A stretch of DNA of 64,000 nucleotides. It comes from Streptomyces sp. NRRL S-646 (GTDB taxonomy: Bacteria > Actinomycetota > Actinomycetes > Streptomycetales > Streptomycetaceae). Positions 39,622 to 48,100 of this stretch are shown here, piece after piece. Location of the stretch: assembly GCF_000720765.1 (NCBI RefSeq), contig NZ_JODC01000002.1, positions 124,001 through 188,000 on the forward strand, read 5' to 3'. The position numbers and the translations under genes were made by a program. The notes beneath the pieces were generated by a model. The model did not search any database, had not been told where the DNA came from, and saw nothing but the letters and a program-made list of their open reading frames with translations. How positions within the stretch are numbered: the stretch's first letter is position 1; every line of letters begins with the position of its first letter.

Positions 39622-40265
39622 ATGGCCTGGACTCGCGAACAGATGGCCGCTCGCGCCGCCCGCGAGCTGAAGGACGGGCAGTACGTCAACCTCGGCATCG
39701 GACTGCCCACGCTGATCCCCAACTACCTGCCCGATGACGTGGAGGTGGTGCTGGAGTCGGAGAACGGCGTCCTGGGCACCGGCCCCTACCCCACCGAGGA
39801 CCAGGTCGACCCGGACCTGATCAACGCCGGCAAGGAGACGGTCACCGTCCTGCCCGGCGCCTCCTTCTTCGACTCGGCGCTCTCCTTCGCCATGACCGCG
39901 GCGGGCACATCGACGTCGCCGTGCTGGGCGCGATGCAGGTCTCCGAGCGCGGTGATCTGGCCAACTGGGCCGTTCCGGGAAAGCTGGTGACCGGGATCGG
40001 CGGGGCGATGGACCTGGTCCACGGCGCCCGCCAAGTGATCGTGGTGATGACCCACACCGCCAAGGACGGCAGCCCGAAGATCCTCACCGAGTGCGCCCTG
40101 CCGCTCACCGGCAGGGCGTGCGTGAACCGGATCATCACCGACCTCTGCGTCCTCGACGTCACCGACGACGGACTGGTCCTCGTCGAAACCGCGCCGCGCA
40201 TCTCCGTCGAGGAGGTCACCGCCCGGACCGATGCCAAGCTGATCCTCCCGGAGGGCCTCGCCTGA
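39622..40265 (+). pseudogene. pcaJ: 3-oxoadipate CoA-transferase subunit B, one-base frameshift
   Basis: Frame 1 encodes the N-terminal half with [16 protein letters not shown] and the catalytic Glu in [12 protein letters not shown] near 53. At about 39896 a C seems lost (ATGACC-GCGGCGGG for ATGACCCGCGGCGGG). The rest, from [20 protein letters not shown] to the end, continues in another frame. Restored, the protein is about 214 residues, normal for PcaJ. Either a recent mutation that blocks the pathway at this step or an assembly error in a C run; selection elsewhere in the gene looks intact. Confidence 0.85.
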
Positions 40266-40266
40266 C

Positions 40267-41509
40267 ATGAAGACCGTCTACATCGTGGATGCGGTGCGCA
40301 CCCCGATCGGCCGCTACAACGGCGCCCTCGCCGCCGCCCGCCCCGACGACCTGGCCGCCCAAGTCATCCGACAACTCCTGGGCCACACACCCGAGTTGGC
40401 CCCGTCCGCCATAGGCGACGTGTATTTCGGCAACGCCAACGGCGCCGGCGAGGAGAACCGCAATGTCGCCCGCATGGCCGCCCTGCTCGCCGGACTGCCC
40501 ACTTCCGTGCCGGGGGTGACCGTCAACCGGCTGTGCGCCTCCGGCCTCGAAGCCGTCATCCAGGGCTACCGGGCGATCGCGCTCGGAGACGCGAGCGTCA
40601 TCGTGGTGGGCGGGGTGGAGTCCATGACCCGCGCGCCCTACGTGCTGCCCAAGTCCGACCGGCCCTTCCCGGCCGGGCACGCCGAGCTGTACTCCACCCC
40701 CCCTCGGCTGGCGCATGGTCAACCCGAGGATGGACCCGCAGTGGACCATCCCCCTGGGCGAGTCCGCCGAGCTCATCGCCGACAAGCACAAGATCAGCCG
40801 CGAGCAGCAGGACGAGTTCGCCCTGCACAGCCACCGCAAGGCCGCCGCAGCTCAGCGACAGGGCCTGTTCGACGCCGAGATCGTCCCCGTCACCATCCCG
40901 CAACGCAAGGGCGACCCGGTCTCCTTCGACCGCGACGAGGGCGTCCGGCCGGGCGCCTCGCTGGAGGCGATGGCCAAGCTCAAGCCGTCCTTCCGCACCG
41001 CGAGCGAAGCGAGATGGGGGTCCCCCCGGCCGGAGGCTGGGGGAGGCACGATCACCGCGGGCAACGCCTCACCCCTCAATGACGGCGCGGCAGCCCTGCT
41101 GCTGGTCGACGAGGAGGGTCTGAAAGCCACCGGTCGCGAGCCGCTCGCCCGCATGAGCGCCAGCGGCACATCGGCAATTGACCCGCACTACTTCGGACTT
41201 GCCCCAGTCGAGGCCGTCAACCGCGCCCTGACCAAGGCCGGCAAGACCCTCGCCGACCTCGACGTCCTGGAACTCAACGAAGCCTACGCCGCCCAGGTCC
41301 TCGGCTGCCTAGCCGAATGGCCCGAGTTCGACCCGGCGGTCCTCAACCCCCAGGGCGGCGCCATCGCCCTCGGTCACCCCCTCGGCGCCTCTGGCGCCCG
41401 CCTCGCCGGCACCGTCGCCCACCAGCTCGCCCGCCGGGGCAGTGGCACCGGCATCGCAACCCTCTGCATCGGCGTAGGCCAGGGCCTCGCCCTCCTCCTC
41501 GAACGCTGA
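40267..41509 (+). pseudogene. pcaF: 3-oxoadipyl-CoA thiolase, one-base frameshift plus repeat insertion
   Basis: Thiolase whose active Cys is in VNRLCASGLEAV near 90, with GHPLGASG and a C-terminal Cys in ATLCIGVGQG. At 40697-40703 a run of seven C shifts the frame (LYSTPPRL for LYST-LGWRMVNP), splitting the gene. Restored it would be about 413 residues. It also holds 15 extra codons (ASEARWGSPRPEAGG) between FRT and GTITAGNAS, made by the GC-rich dispersed repeat at 41015-41046. Would cleave 3-oxoadipyl-CoA to succinyl-CoA and acetyl-CoA. Confidence 0.85.
41015..41046 (+). repeat. GC-rich dispersed repeat, copy A (inside pcaF)
   Basis: TGGGGG-TCCCCCCGGCC-GGAGGC-TGGGGGAGG, preceded by GCGAGCGAAGCGAGA; the 45-base unit adds exactly 15 codons. 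It matches copies at 47185-47217 and 48123-48155. Similar elements are scattered in Streptomyces genomes and can form a hairpin. Confidence 0.65.
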
Positions 41510-41529
41510 GAACCTCCACAGGAGCCGCA

Positions 41530-42342
41530 GTGAAACGCCGCCCTCTGCTGCATCACCGGGTGCTCGGTCCCACCGACGCGCCGCTGCTCGTCCTGGGACC
41601 CTCGCTCGGCACGGCGACGACCGTATGGGACCCCCATGTGGCGGCGCTGGCCGAGAGCCACCGCGTGCTGTGCTACGACCTTCCAGGGCACGGCGGCTCG
41701 CCGAGCGATCTCGTCCGGGCTCACGAACCCGGCCGTACGACAGTCGGCGACCTCGCCGACATGGTTCTCGAACTCATCGCCCACCACGGCCGGGACCGCT
41801 TCCACTACGCGGGCATCTCGCTCGGCGGCGGTGTGGGGACACACCTCGCACTGCACCACCCGGACCGCGTCGCCTCGCTGGCGCTGGTCTGTTCCTCGGC
41901 GTACTTCGGCCCGCCGCAGTTCTGGCAGGAGCGCGCCGATCTCGTACGACGCGAGGGGACCGGCGCCCTGCTCGAGGCCATGCCCGGCCGCTGGTTCGCC
42001 GATCCCGGCACAGCCGCGACCTCCCTCGGGAAGACGTTCCTGGAGGACCTCGCCGCTGCCGACCCGATCGGCTACGCCGCCTGCTGCGACGCCCTTGCCG
42101 TCTACGACGTTCGGCGCGACCTGAGAAGGATCACCGCCCCCACGCTCGTGCTCAATGGTTCCCAGGACACCGCCACACCCCCGCCACATGCCAGGGAACT
42201 AGCCGAGGGGATTTCCGGGGCGAAGCTGGTGACGGTCGATACAGGTCATCTCGCCGTGGAAGAGCCACAGGCCGTCGGAGCGGCGCTGCTGGCCCATCTC
42301 CGAATGGCGGGCGGCGCGGAGGACGCCGACCGCAGCTCGTAG
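41530..42342 (+). CDS. pcaD: 3-oxoadipate enol-lactonase (alpha/beta hydrolase)
   Basis: 270 residues from the GTG at 41530, after GGAG. Nucleophile Ser in YAGISLGGGVG near 98, acid Asp in NGSQDTATPP near 220, His in DTGHLAVEEP near 239; LCYDLPGHGGSPSD is typical of enol-lactonases. In many actinobacteria PcaD is fused to PcaC (pcaL); here it stands alone, sensible because the catechol branch needs no PcaC. Hydrolyses enol-lactone to 3-oxoadipate and completes the pathway. Confidence 0.83.
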   Translation: MKRRPLLHHRVLGPTDAPLLVLGPSLGTATTVWDPHVAALAESHRVLCYDLPGHGGSPSDLVRAHEPGRTTVGDLADMVLELIAHHGRDRFHYAGISLGGGVGTHLALHHPDRVASLALVCSSAYFGPPQFWQERADLVRREGTGALLEAMPGRWFADPGTAATSLGKTFLEDLAAADPIGYAACCDALAVYDVRRDLRRITAPTLVLNGSQDTATPPPHARELAEGISGAKLVTVDTGHLAVEEPQAVGAALLAHLRMAGGAEDADRSS

Positions 42343-42351
42343 AGTGGCCGT

Positions 42352-42963
42352 GTGTCACAAGGAAACGCCGTAGTCGCGCGCAATGTGCGCCTTCTCAGGG
42401 AGCAGCGCGGCCTGTCCCTGGCCGAGCTGGCCCGCCGGGCGGGGCTGGCCAAACAGACGCTGTCGAATCTGGAACAGGGCACGGGCAACCCCACGGTCGA
42501 CACCTTGTTCTCCATCGCCACGGCCCTCGGCGTGCCGGTAACCCGGCTGGTCGCCGAGCGGGAACAGGTCATCAACGTGCAGCGGGGCGACGAGGTCGTC
42601 TGGGAGCAGCACGGAAGGTACGAGTCACGGTCGCTCGACCACATCTACGGCTCAGGTGTCATCGAGAACTACGTGGTGCGCATCGGCCGGCACAGCGACG
42701 GTGCGGACATGCCGTCCGAACCGCACCCGGTGGGCACACTGGAGCACCTCTACGTCATCAGCGGCAAGGTACGCGTGGGGCCTGTCGACAGCCCGTTGGA
42801 GCTTGGCGAGGGGGATTTCGCGCGCTATCCGGGCGACCGGCCCCACGTGTACGAGTCACTGGCGGACGAGAGCCTGGTGCACATCGTGGTGAGCGTGCCG
42901 CGCGTCCAGCCCGGCACCGGCGGTACGAACCTGGCACGGACCCACGGGAACGAAAGACGCTGA
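42352..42963 (+). CDS. XRE-cupin transcriptional regulator
   Basis: 203 residues, GTG start 9 bases after pcaD. N-terminal helix-turn-helix (LAELARRAGLAKQTLSNLEQ) and a C-terminal cupin (GTLEHLYVISGKVRVGPVDS, then the FARYPGDRPHVYES strand). Regulators of this type sense small ligands. As the last gene of the phenol-catechol string it is the likeliest local regulator of that operon. Confidence 0.85.
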   Translation: MSQGNAVVARNVRLLREQRGLSLAELARRAGLAKQTLSNLEQGTGNPTVDTLFSIATALGVPVTRLVAEREQVINVQRGDEVVWEQHGRYESRSLDHIYGSGVIENYVVRIGRHSDGADMPSEPHPVGTLEHLYVISGKVRVGPVDSPLELGEGDFARYPGDRPHVYESLADESLVHIVVSVPRVQPGTGGTNLARTHGNERR

Positions 42964-42979
42964 GCTTCGCCGCACCTGG

Positions 42980-42998
42980 TGTGCCGCATCTCGGCACA
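42980..42998. promoter_or_regulatory. TGTGCCG-CATCT-CGGCACA dyad
   Basis: Seven-base perfect arms and a 5-base spacer. Nearly the same dyad lies at 47016-47036 and a weaker one at 51043-51059. It is 17 bases after the XRE-cupin stop, between convergent genes, so it could be a displaced operator or a small hairpin. Confidence 0.5.
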
Positions 42999-43300
42999 AC
43001 CGATTGGCCCACCCCCGGGACGGGGCGGAATCTGGCGTTGGCCGCTCGTCAGGGCGGTCCGGGGCCGCCAGGCGTGAGCGTCCGGGCTAATACCGTGGTG
43101 CTCTTGCGCGCACGCCTGGCTGGCCACCGTTCTCCGCGTCCAGACCAGGGATGGTCGTGTCGGAGACCGGGATCCCTCCACAAACGGGTGGGGCCGGACA
43201 GTCCGCGACGGCATGGCAGGCGGATCGGCCGGGTCGGCGTGTCCGATCCGCTTCCCCGGTGACCTCGGTGCCGCGCATGCCGGGGGCACCGGCGGTCCGC
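42999..43300. other. Intergenic stretch, no gene seen
   Basis: About 300 bases without a convincing frame. The end (43259-43284, CCTCGGTGCCGCGCATGCCG) resembles the sequence downstream of the intact IclR gene (about 45978-46002), showing that the IclR duplication includes its 3' flank. Confidence 0.4.
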
Positions 43301-43950
43301 TCAGGCCGCCGGCGGCCTGCTCACGTCGTACGGCGCTGCCGCTTGGCGTCCCTTCGCTGCGGTGAGGGCGCTTGCTGCCTCGAAGGCCACGCGGCGCAGG
43401 GCCGGGGCGTATCGGGACGGCTCGAAGCGGTGGTGGGCGCCGGCGACCGAGAGCGCCGCCACCGGACGTCCGGAGGCACCCATGATCGGCACTGCGACGC
43501 AGGTCAGACCGGGGGCGGCTTCCTGCCGGTCGTAAGCGATGCCGTCCTGGCGGATGCGCCGCAGCTCCTCACGGAACCGTCGCGGGTCGGCGAGGGTGTA
43601 CTGGGTGCGGGCCGGGAGGCCGGCCGAGGGCAGCCTCGGCCGCGTCGGGGTCGAAGGCGAGCAGGGCCTTGCCGACGCCGGTGCAGTAGGCGGGCAGGCG
43701 GGCGCCGATCCGGGAGGGGGAGCGGGTCGCCCGGTGGCCCTGGATCTTGTTGACGTACACGATGTCGGTGCCACGTAGGACCGCCAGGTGCACGGTCTCG
43801 TGCGTCAGCTCGTACAGGTCCGCGAGATGCGGCAGCAGCTGCTCGTGGAGCAGCACCGGCGTCGCACGGAACGGCCTCGGGGCGAACAGGTCTCGGCTGA
43901 GTGTCGAGGGCGCCTGCCTGTCGGTGGGGGACGATCCGATGTTGGCGGCG
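43301..43950 (-). pseudogene. IclR-family regulator, decayed duplicate
   Basis: The ligand-binding domain is nearly the same as that of the intact IclR at 46045: LPHLADLYELTHETVHLAVL, GTDIVYVNKIQGHRATRSPS, IGARLPAYCTGVGKALLAFD, and a C-terminal half with GIAYDRQEAAPGLTCVAVPI. A frameshift near 43620 (after FDPDAAEAAL) splits it, and the N-terminal DNA-binding domain is missing. It can no longer bind DNA. Confidence 0.75.
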
Positions 43951-44228
43951 CGGCGCCAAGCCTGAGGAGTGCAAACACCTACAGAGCGGGCGGGCGCGCG
44001 CCGATACGATCCGGGCAGTGACGATGTCGCGATCCAGGCGGCCCGCCGCCTGGCACAACGCCAGGTGGAGGGAGAAGACGAACCGGTATCGGCCGCATCG
44101 CGATAGTGCATTACGGCGACGACGGCCAGAAGCGCCCACCGTACGAGAGTGGCGCACGTCAGGTGGGGCGAGAGGGGCGCTGTGGCGCTGCACGACGCTT
44201 GTTGTGCCGTACGCCGTTGTGCGGCGGT
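43951..44228. other. Degenerate region between IclR relic and tetR gene
   Basis: No gene supported. This is where the helix-turn-helix part of the IclR duplicate should have been; nothing recognisable is left. Confidence 0.35.
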
Positions 44229-44858
44229 TCAGGCGCCGAGGGCGGGGAGGACAACGGCGTCGAGGTAATGGCTCACGAAGGCTCGATCGGCCGACTTGTC
44301 CTCGATCAACTGACGGGCGATCAGGGCACCGAGGAGCATGTGTGGCACGTAGGTCAGGGTCGGCGAGGCCGCGCTGATCTCACCCCGCTCGACCGCCCGG
44401 GCGAGCGCCTTGTCGAGTCCCGTCAGCTCCGGGTGTACGAGCAGGTCACGCAGCGCTTGGAACAGATCGGGATGGGTGTGCACGGCCTGGACGAGGCCGC
44501 GCATGAGCGACGCGTTCTCCATCATCTGCCGTTCGTCCAGTTGCGCCACCATCGCCCGGAAGTCACCTCGCAGGGATCCGGTGTCGACACGGGAAAGGGT
44601 GGCAAGCTTTTGATGGCGTAGCGCCATAGCGACCAGCTCCGGCTTGCCCGTCCACCGGCGGTAAAGGGTGGCCTTGCTGCACTGGGCCCGGGCGGCCACG
44701 GCGTCCATGGTCAGGGCCTCGTAACCGGATTCCCGCAGCACATCGAGCACGACCTCGCATATCTCTGCCTCGCGCTCGGGCGTTATCCGGCTACGCGGCC
44801 TCGCGCGGTCCGGCCCCTCCGAGGCTGCTGACGTCTTGCGCTCGGCCTCCGTCAACAT
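44229..44858 (-). CDS. TetR-family regulator
   Basis: 209 residues from the ATG at 44858, after GAGGGA; a longer frame to 45182 overlaps the divergent gene and the operators. Helix-turn-helix ALTMDAVAARAQCSKATLYR with WTGKPELVAMALRH; C-terminal effector domain with TYVPHMLLGALIARQLIEDK, as in TetR/AcrR C-terminal domains. It diverges from a second TetR gene, with two matching operators between. Confidence 0.85.
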   Translation of the reverse strand: MLTEAERKTSAASEGPDRARPRSRITPEREAEICEVVLDVLRESGYEALTMDAVAARAQCSKATLYRRWTGKPELVAMALRHQKLATLSRVDTGSLRGDFRAMVAQLDERQMMENASLMRGLVQAVHTHPDLFQALRDLLVHPELTGLDKALARAVERGEISAASPTLTYVPHMLLGALIARQLIEDKSADRAFVSHYLDAVVLPALGA

Positions 44859-44873
44859 CAGCGACTCCCTCGA

Positions 44874-44888
44874 ACGGAACCGTTCCGT
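44874..44888. promoter_or_regulatory. TetR-type operator 1: ACGGAA-CCG-TTCCGT
   Basis: Six-base perfect arms around CCG, just upstream of the leftward tetR start. It shares the pattern CGRAA-CCG-TTYCG with operator 2; centres are 47 bases apart. Confidence 0.65.
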
Positions 44889-44920
44889 GCGAGGAAAATC
44901 TATCCCGAGGAAGCATGAAT

Positions 44921-44936
44921 ACGAAACCGTTTCGGT
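44921..44936. promoter_or_regulatory. TetR-type operator 2: CGAAA-CCG-TTTCG
   Basis: Same centre and arm pattern as operator 1, in the middle of the divergent tetR-tetR region. Occupancy of both sites could close both promoters. Confidence 0.65.
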
Positions 44937-45027
44937 AGTGAAAAGGGACACGGGCGAAGTCCGGCACTGACGATCGATCTGGGCCACCTGAGAAACTGGA
45001 CCGCGAGCAGACCTGGAAGGGACATGC

Positions 45028-45648
45028 ATGGCAAGCACGTCACCGGCCGCGGCGAAGCCCGGACGGCCCCGCGACCCGGGCGCGGATGAGCGCATACTCC
45101 AGGCGGTCGTGGACGAACTCGCCGAGGTCGGCATCGCAGGCTTCCGTATCAACTCCATCGCCGCGCGTGCCAAGGTCGCCAAACGAACCCTCTACTCGCG
45201 CTGGCCCGAGCGCGACGATCTCATCCTGGCCGGCCTGGCCACCTTGTCCGTGCGGCTCGACCCGCCGTGTACGGGCAGCCTCGAAGAGGACATACGGCTT
45301 CTCTACGACGCCATGGCCGAGCATCTCGACAGCCCCCGCTGGCTGATCGGAGCTCGCTGCAGCTTCGAATTCCCCGACCACCCCGAGCTCTACGCGACGT
45401 TCCAGCGCGACTGCATCGACCAGCCGCTGGCCGTCATCGAGGACGTCCTCCGCGACGCCCAGGTGCGCGGCGAACTCCGCAGCGACATCGACCGCTCCGT
45501 GGCCGCGGAGACCTTCGCGGCGTCGATCGGCGGGTTCAGCACGCACATCGCCCGCCTCCGCGGCATGAACACGCACGCAGTCCGTGACCGGTTCCTCGAC
45601 CTGTTCCTTCATGGGCTGCGCGCAGTCGGAGACGCCGGATCAGGCTGA
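45028..45648 (+). CDS. TetR-family regulator
   Basis: 206 residues, ATG after GGAAGGG. Helix-turn-helix FRINSIAARAKVAKRTLYSR with WPERDDLILAGLATL; C-terminal domain of the TetR_C_16/AcrR-like type with RDCIDQPLAVIEDVLRDAQV. A different TetR from its divergent neighbour. Target unknown. Confidence 0.85.
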   Translation: MASTSPAAAKPGRPRDPGADERILQAVVDELAEVGIAGFRINSIAARAKVAKRTLYSRWPERDDLILAGLATLSVRLDPPCTGSLEEDIRLLYDAMAEHLDSPRWLIGARCSFEFPDHPELYATFQRDCIDQPLAVIEDVLRDAQVRGELRSDIDRSVAAETFAASIGGFSTHIARLRGMNTHAVRDRFLDLFLHGLRAVGDAGSG

Positions 45649-46044
45649 CCGCTCCCCTCCGCGGGATGACCGCCTGATCGCCCTTGGGCGTCGTGCTCCG
45701 TGCGTGAGTTCGACCTACTGAGCCCTAGCCGTCCCGCACGCGCTTCCAGCCCTGACGGGCCGTTACCGGTAACGGGGCGGGGCGGCGTCCGGCGCTGATC
45801 AGGATGCGCTGTGCCGTCTTCCGGCACGTGTTCTCGCCGCGGTAGGCGCCGACCCGGAATGCTGGCGTCAGCCGCCGGTGGACGTCGGAGGCGACATCAC
45901 CGCTGACCACTCCTGGCAAGGACAGCGGTGAACTTGGACGGGATCAGGCCACTCCGCTGGGCCCGGCCCGTCCGTGAGGCGACCTCGGTGCCGCACACCG
46001 GGGTCGCCGTCCAGGTGGGTGGCCTGTGGGCTCTCGTGCCAGGG
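45649..46044. other. Non-coding or degenerate stretch
   Basis: About 400 bases with no supportable gene. A leftward frame (45725-45919) has FRVGAYRGENTCRKTAQRIL but no recognisable family and no ribosome site. GATCAGGC (about 45638-45645) and GCCTGATC (about 45673-45680) could pair as a weak terminator after the tetR gene. Confidence 0.35.
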
Positions 46045-46890
46045 TCAAGCCGCAGCTAGATTGTCGAGCCGCGAGGGGGCCGCCTGCCGGCTTGCTGTGG
46101 CCGCGTTGACCGCGCGTGCCGCCTCGTAGGCCACCCGTCGCAGAGCCGGCGCGAACCGGGCGGGCTCGAAGCGGCGGTCGGCGCTCGCGACGGAGAAGGC
46201 GGCCACGGGTCGCCCGGCCGAACCCATGATCGGTACGGCGACGCAGGTGAGGCCGGGAACAGCTTCCTGGCGGTCGTAGGCGACGCCCTCCCGGCGGACG
46301 CGGCGCAGCTCGGACCGGAAACGGTCGGGATCGCTGCATGTGTACTCAGTGCGGGCCGCGAGTCCGTCGGCGATCGCGGCCTCGATGGCGTCGTGGTCGA
46401 AGGCGAGGAGGGCCTTGCCGACGCCGGTGCAGTAGGCGGGCAGGCGGGCGCCGATCCGAGAGGGGGAGCGGGTCGCCCGGTGGCCCTGGATCTTGTTGAC
46501 GTACACGATGTCGGTGTCGTGCAGTACGGCCAGGTGCACGGTCTCGTGGGTCATCTCGTACAGGTCCGCCAGATGCGGCATCAGGCATTCCTGCAGGAGC
46601 GGGGGATTGGGGCCGTAGACCCGTACGCCGATGTCGAAGAGCTGGGATCCCAGCCGGTAGTTGCTGCCGACACGTTCCACGAGGTCGTTGCGGTGGAGGA
46701 TGCCCAGCAGTCGGAAGGTGGTCGACTTGGTCAGCCGTGTCCGCCGGGCCAGCTCGCTCACGCCGATTTCCCCGTCCAGTTCGGCGAGGGACTTCAGGAG
46801 GAAGAGCGCCTTGTCGACCGCGGTCTGCTGGTCGGGCTCGCCGGTCGCCGCGGCTGAGGGCTGCGCGGAAGGCGAGGAGGGGAGTTGCAT
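46045..46890 (-). CDS. IclR-family regulator
   Basis: 281 residues. Winged-helix (IGVSELARRTRLTKSTTFRL LGIL) near 45, wing, then the IclR effector domain with HETVHLAVLHDTDIVYVNKI and TCVAVPIMGSAGRPVAAFSV. Intact version of the duplicate at 43301. IclR proteins often control aromatic catabolism; this one diverges from the hydratase/Rieske dioxygenase cluster, with two dyads between, and is its best candidate regulator. Confidence 0.88.
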   Translation of the reverse strand: MQLPSSPSAQPSAAATGEPDQQTAVDKALFLLKSLAELDGEIGVSELARRTRLTKSTTFRLLGILHRNDLVERVGSNYRLGSQLFDIGVRVYGPNPPLLQECLMPHLADLYEMTHETVHLAVLHDTDIVYVNKIQGHRATRSPSRIGARLPAYCTGVGKALLAFDHDAIEAAIADGLAARTEYTCSDPDRFRSELRRVRREGVAYDRQEAVPGLTCVAVPIMGSAGRPVAAFSVASADRRFEPARFAPALRRVAYEAARAVNAATASRQAAPSRLDNLAAA

Positions 46891-46919
46891 GGCGGGCTCC
46901 GTGGGGATCCAGGGTGGCC

Positions 46920-46947
46920 ATTAAAATGGACGTGCGTCCAGCTTAAT
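46920..46947. promoter_or_regulatory. Composite 28-base dyad in front of iclR
   Basis: Two nested pairs share one axis: inner TGGACG/CGTCCA around TG (46927-46940), outer ATTAA/TTAAT. It lies 30 bases before the iclR start codon and is AT-rich on its edges. Strong operator candidate, probably for IclR itself. Confidence 0.65.
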
Positions 46948-47015
46948 TGATCGTTTCGGCCTTGTAAAACACCGGGGCCCCCGCTTGCCTCTGAGTGACG
47001 GATCCGATCGTCACC

Positions 47016-47036
47016 CCGTGCCGTATCTCGGCACGG
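47016..47036. promoter_or_regulatory. CCGTGCCG-TATCT-CGGCACGG dyad before the dioxygenase cluster
   Basis: Eight-base perfect arms and 5-base spacer, 35 bases before the hydratase start. Same core as the dyad at 42980 and a weaker one at 51043; likely a site for a common aromatic-catabolism regulator. Confidence 0.6.
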
Positions 47037-47070
47037 TGGCTGGGCACGGCGGCCGGGAGCAGCGTCTGCT

Positions 47071-47952
47071 GTGGCCATGCAGCGACACGCCACAGTGGCC
47101 ACGACCGCCGTCCTCGCCGCCCCGGCTACCCCCGACGCACAGCTCGTCGAGGAGCCGGCGGCGGTGCTGCGGCGTGCCGAGGCCTGGGGGCACCTCCCGG
47201 CCGAAGGCTGGGGGAGGATTCCCGTCGCACCAGTCACCGAGGAGTACCAGGACCTGGACCAGGCCGGCGCCTACGCCGTGCAGGAGGCCGACGTACGGAT
47301 CCGTCTCGCGGCGGGTGAGCACCTCGTCGGACGCAAGGCGGGCCTCACGTCCTTGCCGATGTGCGAGCAACTCGGCCTACCCGAAGCGAGCTTCGGGACC
47401 CTGTTCCAGTCGATCGTGACCCCGGACGGCGGCACCATCGACACGCGGGAGCTCATCACCCCGCGGGCCGAGGCAGAGGTCGGTCTGATCCTCGGCCGGC
47501 GGCTGTCCGGACCCCGCGTGCGGGCGCGGAGGTCCGGGCGGCCGTCTCCCAGCCGTCGCCGGCCGTGGAGATCATCGACAGCCGCATCGCCGACCGGCGC
47601 GTCTCCCAGGCCGACACCGTCGCCGACAACGCCTCCTCGACGCGCGTCGCCGTCGGCCGTCCCGCCGACGCCACGGACGACCTGCGCACGGGGCTCCGGC
47701 GCGAGTGCGTCGGGCTGTACGCCGACCGGGAGCGCGTCGCGCCTGGCCCGGGGGCCGACGTCCTCGGCGATCCGCTTCGGGCCGTGGTCTGGCCGGCCCG
47801 GACGCTCCACGCGCACGGCAGCGCTCTCCACCCGGGCGAGCTGCTGCTTCACCGGGTCTGCGCACGCCGGCGTCCCACTGACACCGGGCCCTTCGCTCGC
47901 CGTGCGGTCCGGCACCGGCCACCTGCCCGAACTGACCGTCACCGTCCGATGA
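47071..47952 (+). pseudogene. 2-keto-4-pentenoate hydratase / 4-oxalocrotonate decarboxylase family, frameshifted
   Basis: N-terminal part reads DQAGAYAVQEADVRIRLAAG, LVGRKAGLTSLPMCEQLG and PRAEAEVGLILGRRL, typical of the family, where the Glu-x-Glu pair binds metal. Near 47515-47535 one base seems lost: the next 110 residues (SQPSPAVEIIDSRIADRRVS) are in another frame, and near 47850 an extra base restores the first. The copy-B repeat adds WGHLPAEGWGR near residue 40. The enzyme belongs to meta-cleavage pathways and is broken as written. Confidence 0.75.
47185..47217 (+). repeat. GC-rich dispersed repeat, copy B (inside the hydratase gene)
   Basis: TGGGGG-CACCTCCCGGCC-GAAGGC-TGGGGGAGG. Agrees with copy C at all but two positions and with copy A apart from a few bases and one indel. 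Confidence 0.65.
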
Positions 47953-48100
47953 ACCACCAGCAAGGAAGCGGGGGAGCCGCCATGCCACCGCGTGAACCGG
48001 AGCGCTCCGACCCTTCGGGTGTGCACCTGAACGCACGCCGAACCACCAGCCCACGAGGGCGGCGCAGCGCGCGCCCGATCCGGCCCGAGGAGGCCCAGCG

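Noticed and set aside
45725..45919. A 64-codon leftward frame between tetR and iclR
   Set aside because: A few protein-like residues only; no family, no ribosome site, no partner gene. Left as non-coding.
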